Shown here: piece after piece, positions 11,339 through 21,104 of the stretch
Numbering within the stretch: the first letter of the stretch is position 1
Layout of the letters: each line of letters opens with the position of its first letter
Assembly (NCBI RefSeq): GCF_037176765.1
Contig: NC_090023.1
Coordinates: 25,059,366 to 25,123,365 of the forward strand
Source: Anolis sagrei
Taxonomy: Eukaryota > Chordata > Lepidosauria > Squamata > Anolidae
Direction of reading: 5' to 3'
DNA length: 64,000 bases
The notes under the pieces: generated by a model
Databases searched by the model: none
What the model was told of the DNA's origin: nothing
The model's input: only the letters and a program-made list of their open reading frames with translations
Translations under genes and position numbers: made by a program

Positions 11339-12873
11339 CTAGAATTTAAAAAACACAACAGAACAGAAGATAAACATATGGTCAGTTATCACCAATATCT
11401 GTGTCAACTCAATCGAAGAAAAAACATAAACTTTACTAGAGCAAGGTAAAGAGTAAAAAACTTTGTATAAATTAATAAATTGGTGAATATATATTAAACT
11501 AATGAAACAAAAAATTGCTAATTAGGAGAGAGGATTTCATCCCATCATGCTTTCGCTAACTTTAGTTAAGAATAATAATTTTAGCCCAGGATTTGAATTG
11601 CAAGTGACTTCAGAGTTTGATGGGAAAATTTATCTATCTTCATAAACAAATCTGAGTAACACACAAAGCAGTATTCAAAGGATTCCTTCAGGATCACTCA
11701 TGGCAATTCCACCTGATCATTTTGTTTAGATGTAACCCCAAGCAACTCCAAAACTACTCCTTCAGCTCAGATTTTGTCATTCAGCCGCAACTAAGGCTGC
11801 TCAGATTCTAGGATTTTTTGGACACCACAATGCTGAGGTTCCATCCTGAACATGCAATTAAACCAACTTTAAGTCTTTTAGAAGTCTTACAAAAACAAAT
11901 CAAGAAGTGGTAGCATTTTTAAAGAGTTAAATTCTCTTTCATTATTCATCAGGAAGTTAGTCATGCACCCATATTCAGTACCTTTAAATCCTTAAGAGGT
12001 CAAAGGTCAGAAAATAAAAACAAATGGTGTACACTCATAGTTTTGACAATGTTTAGAGAGAATCTATACATCCCAAGGATACTAGACTGGGATGGCAGAT
12101 ACACTTTGTAGGGTCTCCACTACTAGCTATAACCATATAGATGTTGCAAGGTATGTTAAAGGTTTTTCATCTGAAATACTAAACAAACTGCATGACAAAG
12201 TGTCCATATAACAATAAAAATGTTCACTGGGCGTTTTACATTGGAAATTGGCACAGACAGGGAATTTAGGGCACATTCTCATTGACTAGTTATGTCAGTT
12301 TCAAACTGGTATTGAAAAAAGTGGTTTTGCTGGAATGAGTTTGAAGCCCAGATGGTATTACACAAACCAGAGAGCACTGATGTTCACAAAGGGCATTCTT
12401 TCATACACTTTTGTGGGCCTTTGTTGTCTAGCCCTTGCAATTCAAAGCTAACTTTGAGCTGCATTACATGGTCAGTGTAGACGGGGGGCTTAGGTTAATG
12501 ATAAATACCAGAATCCAGCAAAACAGATTTTCATTTCAAAGTTACCTGCATGTACATATTACATGGATACACAAGCACCCTGATCTCTACGCAATGCAAA
12601 TTGAGAATGTTCATCCAAACCCAAAAATGTGGTTGCATGTGGTTTTTAACACTTCTCCTTAAGGAATCAGTTATTACATATCAAGCAATATGCACTGTGA
12701 CCTGCTTCAAGGTCATGGTTTTTAATGTTACTGACTATATTTAATATCTGCATAAACTACAGTCCTTGTCCTACTTTTATGGGTCAATACAAATCAAGAC
12801 TTCTGCATGTCAAATCATAAATTCAGTACTAAAATATCTACATGCACAAGATCCACACTATAAATAAGTTTAC
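11339..12873 (-). other. KBTBD3: KBTBD3 coding intron
   Basis: This 1535-base intron joins CAG/GTAAAC at 12874/12873 to CTAG/GG at 11339/11338. The minus-strand bases before the acceptor (TTTTTAAATTCTAG) are a modest pyrimidine tract. I see no intact mobile element inside it. A short stretch around 12440-12480 (GCATTACATGGTCAGTGTAGAC) resembles an arm of the AT-rich foldback family seen at 15.4 kb. Confidence 0.9.
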
Positions 12874-13094
12874 CTGAAAAAATCACTGCATGCTGCTAGT
12901 ACACAACGATGACATGGGATCACTTCATCTTTCACAAGTATTTTGAAGTCATAAAAGATGTTTTGCTCCCTGAAGCTCTGCAGCACACTTAAGATTTGCT
13001 GGCCATGGCCTTCATCTACTAAGAAGCTGGTTTTCTTCTCACTTGAAATCCCATTGCAAGTTGGGATATTCATGGGGTCATGTCGGTTGTCCAT
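12874..13094 (-). CDS. KBTBD3: KBTBD3 first coding exon (N-terminus and start of BTB domain)
   Basis: This exon encodes residues 1-73 plus two bases of codon 74. The protein opens MDNRHDPMNIPTCNG and enters a BTB fold at FYDFKILVKDE, with the BTB-typical Asp49 and His62 (in IPCHRCVLAACSDFF). I recognise it as vertebrate KBTBD3 from memory of the human protein. The exon ends at a CAG/GTAAAC donor on the minus strand (last exon base 12874); without splicing the frame hits a stop at once. The ATG at 13094 is the start known for the family. A likely acceptor (TTTTCTCTCAAAG) puts the 5' exon edge at 13118, leaving 24 bases of 5' UTR here. The next exon is 9736-11338. In the family the BTB domain dimerises and binds CUL3; that role is inferred, not seen. 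Confidence 0.95.
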
Positions 13095-13155
13095 GTCTTC
13101 TTCAACTTATTCTTACAGCTTTGAGAGAAAATTTAATGCAGTAGAGTGTCTAATA

Positions 13156-13479
13156 CAGTAGAGTGTTGCCGGCAGAACGTTGGATAAGCGAAAATGTTGG
13201 ATAATGTTGGATAATAAAGAGGGATTAAGGAAAAGCCTATTAAACATCAAATTACATTGTGATTTTTCAAATTAAGCCCCAAACATCATGTTTAACAACA
13301 AATTGACAGAAAAAGCAGTTCAATACACGGTAACGTTATGTAGTAATTACTGTATTTATGAATTTAGCACGAAAACATCTCAATGAATTGAAACAGTTGT
13401 GCATCCGGGCGGGAGGCAGACTGCATTGGATAATACAGAATGTTGGATGAACAAAGGTTGGATAAGCGAGACTCTACTG
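13156..13479. mobile_element. Tigger-type (pogo) non-autonomous element beside the KBTBD3 acceptor
   Basis: A 324-bp element flanked by TA at both ends (13154-13155 and 13480-13481). The left end is CAGTAGAGTGTTGCCGG; the right end read on the other strand is CAGTAGAGTCTCGCTTATCC. Inner TTGGATAAGCGA and GTTGGATAA repeats are hallmarks of Tigger/MER elements. A second copy of the tip (CAGTAGAGTGT) lies at 13139-13149, just outside the left end. The likely KBTBD3 3' splice site (13119/13118) is 37 bases away. Confidence 0.85.
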
Positions 13480-13481
13480 TA

Positions 13482-15400
13482 GGTACTAAAACTATAATGC
13501 AATTTTTAAAACGCATGCTTGAAAATGAAAAGACTCCATAACATGATTTTGTTGTAAAGATAGTGCGGCCCAAGCACCTGGAAAATGTGGAGAAAAGGAA
13601 GGTAAACATCTTTTAAAGAAATGAAAGAATAGATTGTGGTTGTGGAGAACATGTATTATATATAGTGAAATTAGTATGCATTTATATGAGCACAGTTAAA
13701 CAACCACTAAAAATATTCTGAACTGAAATTTATGTTTGTTTGAGAGATACATAATGCTGCAAAATATCTTGGATTTTGAACAACTTGAAAGCTTTCGGGT
13801 ATCATTTCTGCTGTATTACACCTCATCATCCTAGTATGAATTACATTACTTCATTTGTTTTCTTGTGTGATTTCAGCTAAAGCATAAACACATTAGCCTA
13901 AATCTTACTGTTAGTGCCATCTATTTCAGACTCACTGATTTAACAGTAACTTAGTAATTGAACATTTATGTAAATTCTGTTTATTTATTGTGTCTAGACT
14001 AGATGGGGGAAATAATTATTAGCGCTTTTCAACTTATTTATCCTTGAAATAATTTTCAGATCTCAAAGATAAAATTGATAAAATTATCATATCTAAGATT
14101 TTTATCTTAGTATTTTAAGAAAGTTACCTGCACAACATATGGTATATGGCCTTTCAATTTCCGTACCATCTATTTTCAGCACTGCTAAAAGCAGTGGTTC
14201 TCAATTTTTGAGGTCCCAGATGTTTCAGACTTCCACTGTCAATAATAAATAATTATTGGCTCCAATAAACATGGCCAATAGCAAGGGATTCTGGGATCTA
14301 AACTCCAAAACCCAGGACAGGCAAAAGCTTGGGAATCACTTAACCTAAAATAATTCTAAATACTCATTACAAGGCTTATAATAATTCACCAAAGTTTGGA
14401 ATGCATATGCTACTATATTTCTACCACTTCTCTTCTGTTTGGATTCAGAGGGACACACTGAATTTCTGTGAAACTATTTGATGTATTGCAGGATTTAAAG
14501 TAATGCAACTGGGTAGAAAAGGCATCAGTAGTGTCAGATTGAATGAAGACCAAGAGTGACATTGAGAAATGGACGTGCCAAAGACATGTGGGTACGCTAT
14601 GGCCACTTTCAGGGAAAGGGAGACAAAAGAGTTAACTGGGTTGTAAAGAAAATACTAACCACGTTCACTCTCATTTTCTAGAAGACAAGCTTTAAAGATT
14701 ATTGTTCTCATCTGAGACACACAGCAATGTGCAAGACCTCAACAGGGAAAGTTGTCCCCTCCGTATTTCCCATTGGGACAAGTAGCATCCTAGGCCAGGC
14801 AAATATAAACTATACCTTATATCTTGAAATAACTCCACTCTGTTTACTAAAAGCAAGACAAAATACTGCAACCTTCCCCCACAAATGACAGATGACAGAA
14901 CAACAAAAATAATAAATATTCAGTAACTGCTTTCCACAGTCCTCAAATAACTGTTGGAAGTCTGAGATATGAATTCACAAAGTATAACATTTATTAATAA
15001 TACATGTTAGGATTCCTTTATTAGTGGGGGGGGGGGTGCATGTTTGAGAGATTTTTATGCTATTGAATTTTTTAAAAATGTGGTGCCAGCATGAAATGGT
15101 GTGAAATCAAGCTGAGTCTTAGAGGCATTCCAGAGAGCTTCCTCTGTGCAAGAGTTGCTACTTAAATACAACACCTCACTCATTGGAACAGCCAATAACA
15201 AAACTTCAAAAAAGACCAAAACTAAAATAAAATAATTGGCAGCTCTGGCAATTATGGTTAAATAGCCTTTTGGGAAGGAGCTGATTATTCTACAGTAGAG
15301 AAATGTTTCTTACAAAAATAAGAGCTTTGAGTTTATTTGGAAAATGTTTTCTGGAGAGAATGAAAACAGTTCTGTATATGAAGTGAGAAAGCCTCAGAAG
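13482..15400. other. KBTBD3 5' intron sequence, no gene
   Basis: Mostly unique sequence. About 14194-14341 (AGCAGTGGTTCTCAATTTTT to TTGGGAATCACTT) resembles a decayed foldback of the TGGTTCTCAA type. A ten-base G run is at about 15026. Confidence 0.6.
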
Positions 15401-15409
15401 GCCGATTTC

Positions 15410-15557
15410 TACTGCCATATAATATTGTTTGAAACTACATTATACTGTCAGTATAGAATCAGATAATGCAGTTTAATGCAGTTAAATTAAACTGCATTAT
15501 ATGAGTTTACACTGACCATATAATGCAGTTTCAAGCTGAATTATATGACAGTGGAAA
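15410..15557. mobile_element. AT-rich foldback element
   Basis: Left arm CTACTGCCATATAATATTGT and GAAACTACATTATACTGTCA; right arm TATAATGCAGTTTCAAGCTG and AATTATATGACAGTGG. The arms pair over most of the length. Similar single arms occur at 4.4 kb and within 32897-33052. No coding content. Confidence 0.6.
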
Positions 15558-15939
15558 TGGAGCCTCAGTTAGTACTGCTTTTGTGCAACTGTTTTGGAAA
15601 GCCATTCACTTACCTGAAATAAATCCACTTGAACTGAGCGGTGTTCACTTCTTTATAGAAATGCATAGAATTCTGCTGCCCGTACAACTAATTTCTAAGA
15701 AAATCTGCAAAGGATCGGGATGTTAAGAAACAAGAGAAATTGGATTATTTGTTTTTTGTTTAGTCACTGAAACTCGTTTAGAAACCATACTACTGAATAT
15801 AACGCTGTAAGATCTCCACAACTACTGGTAGAGACTGGGACTAAAACCTTGCTATTAATATATAGTTTAATTCCAGTTTCCCTAAATCTCCAGTATGTTG
15901 TATCAGTCTTCATGTACCAAAAAAAAAAGAACTTTATCC

Positions 15940-16085
15940 AGGTTGATTATCCGAAATTCGAAATGCTTCCAAATCCAAAACTGTGCACAGGGGTGGCTGA
16001 GATAATAACACTGCCATTGATTTCTAATAGTTTCGTATACATAAACTTGGTTTCATGCACAAAATGATTTTAAATAAAATTATTT
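15940..16085. mobile_element. Decayed Tigger/MER2-like fragment
   Basis: Begins GGTTGATTATCCGAAATTCG and contains TGGTTTCATGCACAAAATGA, which match the element at 27692-28331. The far end is missing. Confidence 0.5.
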
Positions 16086-16119
16086 TGGTTTTTATGAAGT
16101 ATATACTATGAAACGTGTA

Positions 16120-17148
16120 AGGAACGACCTCCTCCCCTGTTAAAAGAACTGCTCAGGCTACCAGTCTGTTTCCAGATGCAATTCAAGGTGCTGGCTTTAG
16201 TCTGTAGTTGTTCATTCGTTCAGTCGTCTCCGACTCTTCGTGACCTCATGGACCAGCCCACACCAGAACTCCCCCACCACCCCCAGCTCCTTCAAGGTCA
16301 GTCCAGTCACTTCAAGGATGCCATCCATCCATCTTGCCCTTGGTCGGCCCCTCTTCCTTTTGCCTTCCACTTTCCCCAGCATAATTGTCTTCTCTAGGCT
16401 TTCCTGTCTCCTCATGATGTGGCCAAAGTACTTCAACTTTGTCTCTAGTATCTTTCCCTCCAATGAGCAGTCGGGCTTTATTTCCTGGAGGATGGACTGG
16501 GGTTGGATCTTCTCGCAGTCCAAGGCACTCTCAGAACTTTCCTCCAGCACCACATCTATCTTCCTTCGCTCAGCCTTCCCTAAGGTCCAGCTCTCACATC
16601 TGTAGGTTACTACAGGGAATACCATGGCTTTGACTATGCGGAAATGGTTTGAGCCCGGCCTACTTAGTGGACCACATCTCCTATGAACCCACATGTGCCC
16701 TGAGGTCTTCAGAAGGGGCCCTTCTCTTGGTCCTGCAACTGTCCCAAGTGCGATTGGTGGGAATGAGAGATAGGGCCTTTTCAGTGGTGGCCCCACAGCT
16801 CTGGAATTCTCTTCTTAAGGAGGTTAGAATGGCTCCCTCCTTACTTTCATTTAGGAACCAAGTTAAAACCTTCCTATGGAAGTAAGCCTTCCCTAAAGGA
16901 GAAGAGTAGTATTGTAAACCCCATTTTTATGTGTGCAATGTTCTAATTAGTTGACCTCTGGAAATTGGACTTGACTACGACCAAAATAAATAGATATGAG
17001 ATAGGGATTTGATCTATTAAATGTGTCTTGATTATTTATTATGTATATTGCAGATTTTATAATTTTCACTAGATTTATTGTATTTTGATGATTATGTTTA
17101 TTTTTATGGTATGTAATGAGAAAAGCAGGATGGAAATAAATAAATAAT
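16120..17148 (+). mobile_element. L2 LINE 3' end, interrupted by BovB
   Basis: The left part has CTGCTCAGGCTACCAGTCTG and TTCAAGGTGCTGGCTTTAGT; after the BovB insert the frame resumes with GTTTGAGCCCGGCCTACTTA, then DRAFSVVAPQLWNSLLKEVR, a typical L2 C-terminal motif. The 3' end is AGGATGGAAATAAATAAATAA. It ends about 100 bp before the promoter region. Confidence 0.8.
16207..16641 (-). mobile_element. BovB (RTE) LINE 3' end nested in L2
   Basis: A long minus-strand frame contains IVKAMVFPVVTYRCESWTLG, LKYFGHIMRRQESLEKTIML, GKVEGKRKRGRPRARWMDGI and GLVHEVTKSRRRLNE, the C-terminus of BovB ORF2 almost unbroken. The tail is GACGACTGAACGAATGAACA. Low decay suggests a young copy. The host L2 is split at both edges, so BovB came second. 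Confidence 0.88.
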
Positions 17149-17249
17149 CTTTGCGAGTGCTGTTAGGAATTATGGACGTTGAAGTCCAAAACACCTGGAG
17201 GGCCCAAGTTGGCCCATGCCAGTTCTGGCAAACTCTGAAGTCTAGGAAG

Positions 17250-17900
17250 AGGACACGTGACACTGCGGCTTCACTGACCATAATGCGCATGTGCACACCA
17301 TCTGCGCATGCTCAGAACGGCCGAGGATGCTCGCCCAAAATGGGCCGTTATTTCCCTCAGCCAAAACTCGCTCCCAAAGGTAGATCGCGGTGACCTTATC
17401 GTTAAGGCCTTATACACACCTTTCCGGGAAGGGACTCTCCCTGCAAACCGAGGAAGACTGGCCTCTGCTTTTTGTCCGGCGTTGCCAACTCACCTGCATC
17501 CACTACAGGAGCTGAGAGACGGTCCCGAGATGCAGCCATTACCCAAATCCGGCGTCTTTTTTCCCGATTGGCTTCCCCTTCTGTCCATCAAATGGAAAGT
17601 GAACTGTGACTGGTGGAGATTTGTGTCAATCAGGAATTGAACCCGCCTCCGAACAGAAGGACCATCCCACCCACTGCATGAGTCAAGTAAACTGTGACGT
17701 CACGACAGGCTATAGGTTGAATGAATGACAGAGAAAGCTGTAGGAGAAGCTGATTCTCAAGCGAATAGTGGATGAGGGTTCTCTCTGTTTCTATCTCTAT
17801 GTGGTTCGCGAAGGCCGGTTCGCAATTCCGATTGGTCCATCTTTCCAGACCACGCGGGCGGAAGAGAGTTTGCAATTGGCTGGTGTATTTTGGAGCCTCC
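17250..17900. promoter_or_regulatory. CpG-rich, probably divergent promoter region between KBTBD3 and AASDHPPT
   Basis: Over about 650 bases I read more than 30 CpG dinucleotides in a window otherwise poor in CpG. Motifs seen: an E-box CACGTG at 17254, two NRF1-like sites (TGCGCATGTGC at 17284, CTGCGCATGCTC at 17302), a perfect CRE TGACGTCA at 17695, and inverted CCAAT boxes (ATTGG) at 17567, 17831 and 17875. No TATA box stands out. This is the composition of a housekeeping-type bidirectional promoter. It lies between the two head-to-head genes, next to a strong minus-strand splice donor. Whether AASDHPPT also starts here, 3 kb upstream of its ATG exon, is uncertain; a possible plus-strand donor (TCAA/GTAAAC) is at 17686. 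Confidence 0.7.
17494..17700 (-). other. KBTBD3: Probable 5' non-coding exon of KBTBD3
   Basis: On the minus strand the sequence reads GATGCAG/GTGAGTTGG, a near-perfect 5' splice site with the last exon base at 17494. It lies in the CpG-rich segment and points toward the KBTBD3 coding exons. The likely acceptor is at 13119/13118, giving an intron of about 4.4 kb. The upper edge (transcription start) is a guess; CCAAT and CRE motifs at 17567 and 17695 suggest a start between about 17.5 and 17.7 kb. RNA evidence is needed; the exon is inferred from sequence alone. Confidence 0.5.
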
Positions 17901-17959
17901 ATGCCTAATTATGCCTTCAGTCTTCTCTGAACTGCATCAGAGGCGATTCAGCACAGTTT

Positions 17960-20100
17960 TCACTTTGGCTTTTTTTAATAGGTTAAGTCTCAGATTCTTA
18001 GATTGAGTCCTTATATGAATGTTTGAAATCTTAAATCCTTAGATTAAGTCTCAATGTTATGTGAAGTCCTCATATTAATATATTAAGTTCTCAGATTCTT
18101 AGGTTAAATCCTTATGTTAATGTTTGAAATCTTAAATCCATAGATCAAGACCTTATATCAATGTATTCAGTCTCAAATTGTTATATTTTTATTTTGTATC
18201 AAAAATATAAATTGTATAAATTAGTATAAAGCTGATAAAAATAGAAGGAGCGCAGGCAGCTAAATATCTTTTGACCAAAAACAGGCAACAGCAACGGCAT
18301 TGTCTGTAGCCTCCAACAATTCCTCCTCAGTACATGAGGCAGGGCACAGTGGACAGGCATACAGATGCGGAGTTGTCTGTTCTGCTTCACAGTCACACAA
18401 GGTATGGGATTCTTTTAGGTAGTGCCATTTTGCCAGGTTGTCTTTTGACCTGCCCACTCCACTTCTGAGTCTGTTCAGGGACTTCCAAGTTGCCCATTCT
18501 TGGTTTGCCCCTGGAGGAAGACCCTCACGGGGGGGGGGGGCATCCAGTTGGGGTTTCCTGGTTTAGCTGCCCAGAGGGATACCCATGCTGTTGCTGGGGG
18601 GACACCAAGAGGATTGGTAGGTCTCATAAAGCTTTTCCTTGGTTTGAGTCTGCTGGGAGGAGGCTGGTAGCCATGTAGTGGATGGCTTTCACAGTGTTCA
18701 ACCTTATTTCTCTCACATTTAGCAGCTACTTCCCATCGTACATCGGGGGTGGGGGGTGGGGGCAAGGCCAGCTAGCTTGTAGAGCTTATTAACAGGTGTA
18801 GGTGATTATTCTGCATGTTTCATTCAATGCTATGTTCACCTGCTTTGCATGGGCAGACCTATGCCAAACAGGGTAGGCATACTTAGCAGTTGAGTAAGAA
18901 AAGGCTAAGGCTGATGTTCTTGCTAATTTTGGGTCTGCAGCCCATGTGCTGCCAATAAGTTTCCACAGGATGTTATTGTATGCAGCTACTTTGTGACACC
19001 AAGATATTTAGATAATTAGATAATTAAATTGTTATATGAAGTCCTTATATTAATATATTACCATAAGTCACAGATTCTTAGGTTAAATCTTTATGTTAAT
19101 ATTTGAAATCTTAAATCCTTAAATCAAGTCTTTATATTAATGTATTCAATCTCAAATTGTTATATTAAGTCCTTATATTAATGTATTACCTTTAGTCTCA
19201 GATTTTTAGGTTAAATCCTTATGCTAATGTTTGAACTCTTACAGCCTTAGTTCAAGTCCTTATATTAATGTATTCAATCTCAAATTGTTATATGAAGTCT
19301 TTGTATTAATATATTACCTTTAGTCTCAGATTCTTAGGTTAAATTCTTATGTTAATGTTTGAAATCTCAAATCCATAGATCAAGTCCTTATATTAATGTA
19401 TCCAGTCTCAAATTGTTATATGAAGTCCTTATATTAATATATTACCTTTAGTCTCAGATTCTTAGGTTAAATCCTTATGTTAATATATTAAATTTTAAGT
19501 TTTAAAATTACATATTTATAGCCATATATAAAGCCTCAGATTTCAGATAAACTCATATCATAATGTCACTGATTATAGATAAATTCCTTATATCAATCTA
19601 TTAAGTCACCAATTTTAGATAACTTCCTTGTATCAATATGTTAAGTCCTTGATATTTACATTAAATCCTTCTATCAATACATTCAGTCTCATATTCTTGG
19701 ATTAAGTCTTCATGTTGACATATTAAATGTGAGATTCTTAGTCCATATATCAGTATGTAAAACCTTGATTGATTGGAGGATAAAGTCCTCCGATCAATTA
19801 GTTCAGTCTCAGATTCTTTGATTAAGTCCTTATATCAATATGTTAAGTATTAGTTTCTCAGATAAAGTCCTTTTATCAACATATTAAGTCAGATTTTTAA
19901 ACCGGGTCCTTGTAATAAATATTAAATCCCAGATTCTTAGGTAAAGTCTTTATGTAAAAATATTAAATCATAGTTTTTAGATGAAGACTATATAATACTA
20001 GATTTGGTTTTAGGTTCATTCCTTATATTAAAACTTACATTTTTAGATTAAGTCCTTATATTAATAGATCAAGACTCAGATTTTAAAGGTTTAAATCATT
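17960..20100 (+). repeat. AT-rich minisatellite with a 128-bp trimeric higher-order repeat
   Basis: Tandem units built on CAGATTCTTAGGTTAAATCC, AATCCTTAGATCAAGTCC and CAAATTGTTATATGAAGTCC, three sub-units of about 43, 39 and 46 bases making a 128-bp unit. Unit starts at 19071, 19199, 19327 and 19455 are spaced exactly 128. The start at 18092 is also 128 bases from 19071 once the LINE 18187-19025 is taken out. On both sides (17.96-18.09 and 19.5-20.1 kb) single units of about 40 bases continue with growing divergence. This is the usual picture of an array with a homogenised core and decayed edges. It lies between the CpG promoter and the AASDHPPT start exon. Confidence 0.9.
18187..19025 (-). 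mobile_element. LINE 3' part inserted in the minisatellite, with 12-bp target duplication
   Basis: On the minus strand it reads a reverse-transcriptase tail: SYSTAKYAYPVWHRSAHAKQ, then ESHPLHGYQPPPSRLKPRKS, then a Cys/His cluster CDCEAEQTTPHLYACP and a final FWSKDI. The first block is out of the long open frames and several interruptions are present, so it is dead. AAATTGTTATAT occurs at 18175-18186 and again at 19026-19037, a perfect 12-bp duplication. The copy at 545-1143 is the same family. The clade (CR1/jockey group suspected) was not settled. It is 5'-truncated. Confidence 0.8.
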
Positions 20101-20724
20101 GTATCTGGGAAAGAATGGACAGGAATAGTAACTTGCCTTAAATGCTTTAAATGAAAAAGCTCCATATAGAAAGTGAGAGGTGTATTTCCATTCATTTGTA
20201 TACAACTGCAATGTAGATGTCTCATTACAAGCTCTTTTTCTTAAGGTGACAAACTAGGTTTAATAGAAAACCTGGAACGGCCTTTCATAGAATCATAGCG
20301 TTGGAAGAGACCTCGAGGGCCATCCAGTCCAACCCTCTGTCAAGAAGCAGGAAAATCACATTCAAAGCATCCCAGACAGATGACGATCAATGTCGAGTTC
20401 AAAGGCTTGGAATCGGCTTTCAACTAAAAACTTTTCAGTTTTCTTTGCAATTCCTAAAAAGGGGTCTGATGAAGTGTGCATTCATCAGGCATAAAAACAG
20501 TGCACTGTATATTCAGGGACTTCATTTGTAGACTTTCCTATCCTTCATATTTAAGCTATTTTGAGTTAAACCCCATTCAGACTTCTAACAATGTTGTGAA
20601 GGAACAAGACTGCAAGGTTTCAGACTATGATTCAGACTCATCTTGTTTGAACGCAAAACGCACCAGTCCAAGACATTTTGCTTTGCTCCCCATTTGTGAA
20701 TGTTTCCTTGAGATTACCAGGTAG
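20101..20724. other. Region upstream of the AASDHPPT start codon, with a CR1 3' end
   Basis: About 20286-20385 is a minus-strand CR1 3' end (CATAGAATCATAGCGTTGGA, GGCCATCCAGTCCAACCCTC). The last 330 bases before the ATG are unique and carry few CpG. A pyrimidine-rich stretch and CCAG end at 20720 and could serve as an acceptor for an upstream 5' exon; an unspliced 5' UTR is equally possible. Confidence 0.5.
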
Positions 20725-20907
20725 ATGTTTTGGCGCCCTGTGATTTCCTTGTTGCAACCTGCTATGGAAAGCATCCGTTGGGCCTTTGCTTATACTGCCT
20801 GGGTCCCTTGCCGTGAGGATTGGCTGCTGGCTATGCGCCTCATTCAGCCAGAGGAGAAGGAGCGCATTGCACAGTTTGTTTTCGGCCGTGATGCCAAGGC
20901 TGCTACG
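20725..20907 (+). CDS. AASDHPPT: AASDHPPT coding exon 1
   Basis: AASDHPPT moves the 4'-phosphopantetheine arm of coenzyme A onto a serine of carrier-protein domains (fatty-acid synthase ACP, mitochondrial ACP and related proteins), acting in the cytosol. This exon encodes residues 1-61, MFWRPVISLLQPAMESIRWAF to GRDAKAAT, and matches my memory of the human N-terminus residue for residue in length, including QPEEKERI. An in-frame TAG sits directly before the ATG. That ATG has a weak context (T at -3, T at +4), whereas Met14 at 20764 has a strong one (G at -3, G at +4), as in the human protein, which also has Met14. The exon ends ACG/GTATAT in phase 0. The six exons total 309 codons, equal to the human length. 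Confidence 0.95.
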
Positions 20908-21104
20908 GTATATATTTTTAGATTTGTTTATTGGTGTATTTTGTTGAGACATATATATTTCCCATTCTTTGAACATTAAGATGCTTCCAGAAAATGGCAC
21001 GGAGTCTAAAAATAAATTAATGTTTTTGTACCAGTCATTGCTTTAAAAAATGAATTTATACTTGTTATTGTAAATGTACAAAAACTTTTAACGACCTAAT
21101 TATA

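Noticed and set aside
11339-11358. ATG at 11358 as a KBTBD3 start
   Set aside because: It is intronic; the BTB domain needs the upstream exon and the acceptor at 11339/11338 fits.
16212-16796. 194-codon minus-strand frame as a host gene
   Set aside because: Its motifs (LKYFGHIMRRQESLEKTIML, RWMDGI) are BovB ORF2, and the upper part runs antisense into L2.
17960-20100. CRISPR-like array
   Set aside because: No constant repeat with unique spacers; it is a continuous tandem repeat in a vertebrate genome.
20476-20724. Plus-strand frame just before AASDHPPT
   Set aside because: Different frame from AASDHPPT, stops directly before its ATG, and no family resemblance.
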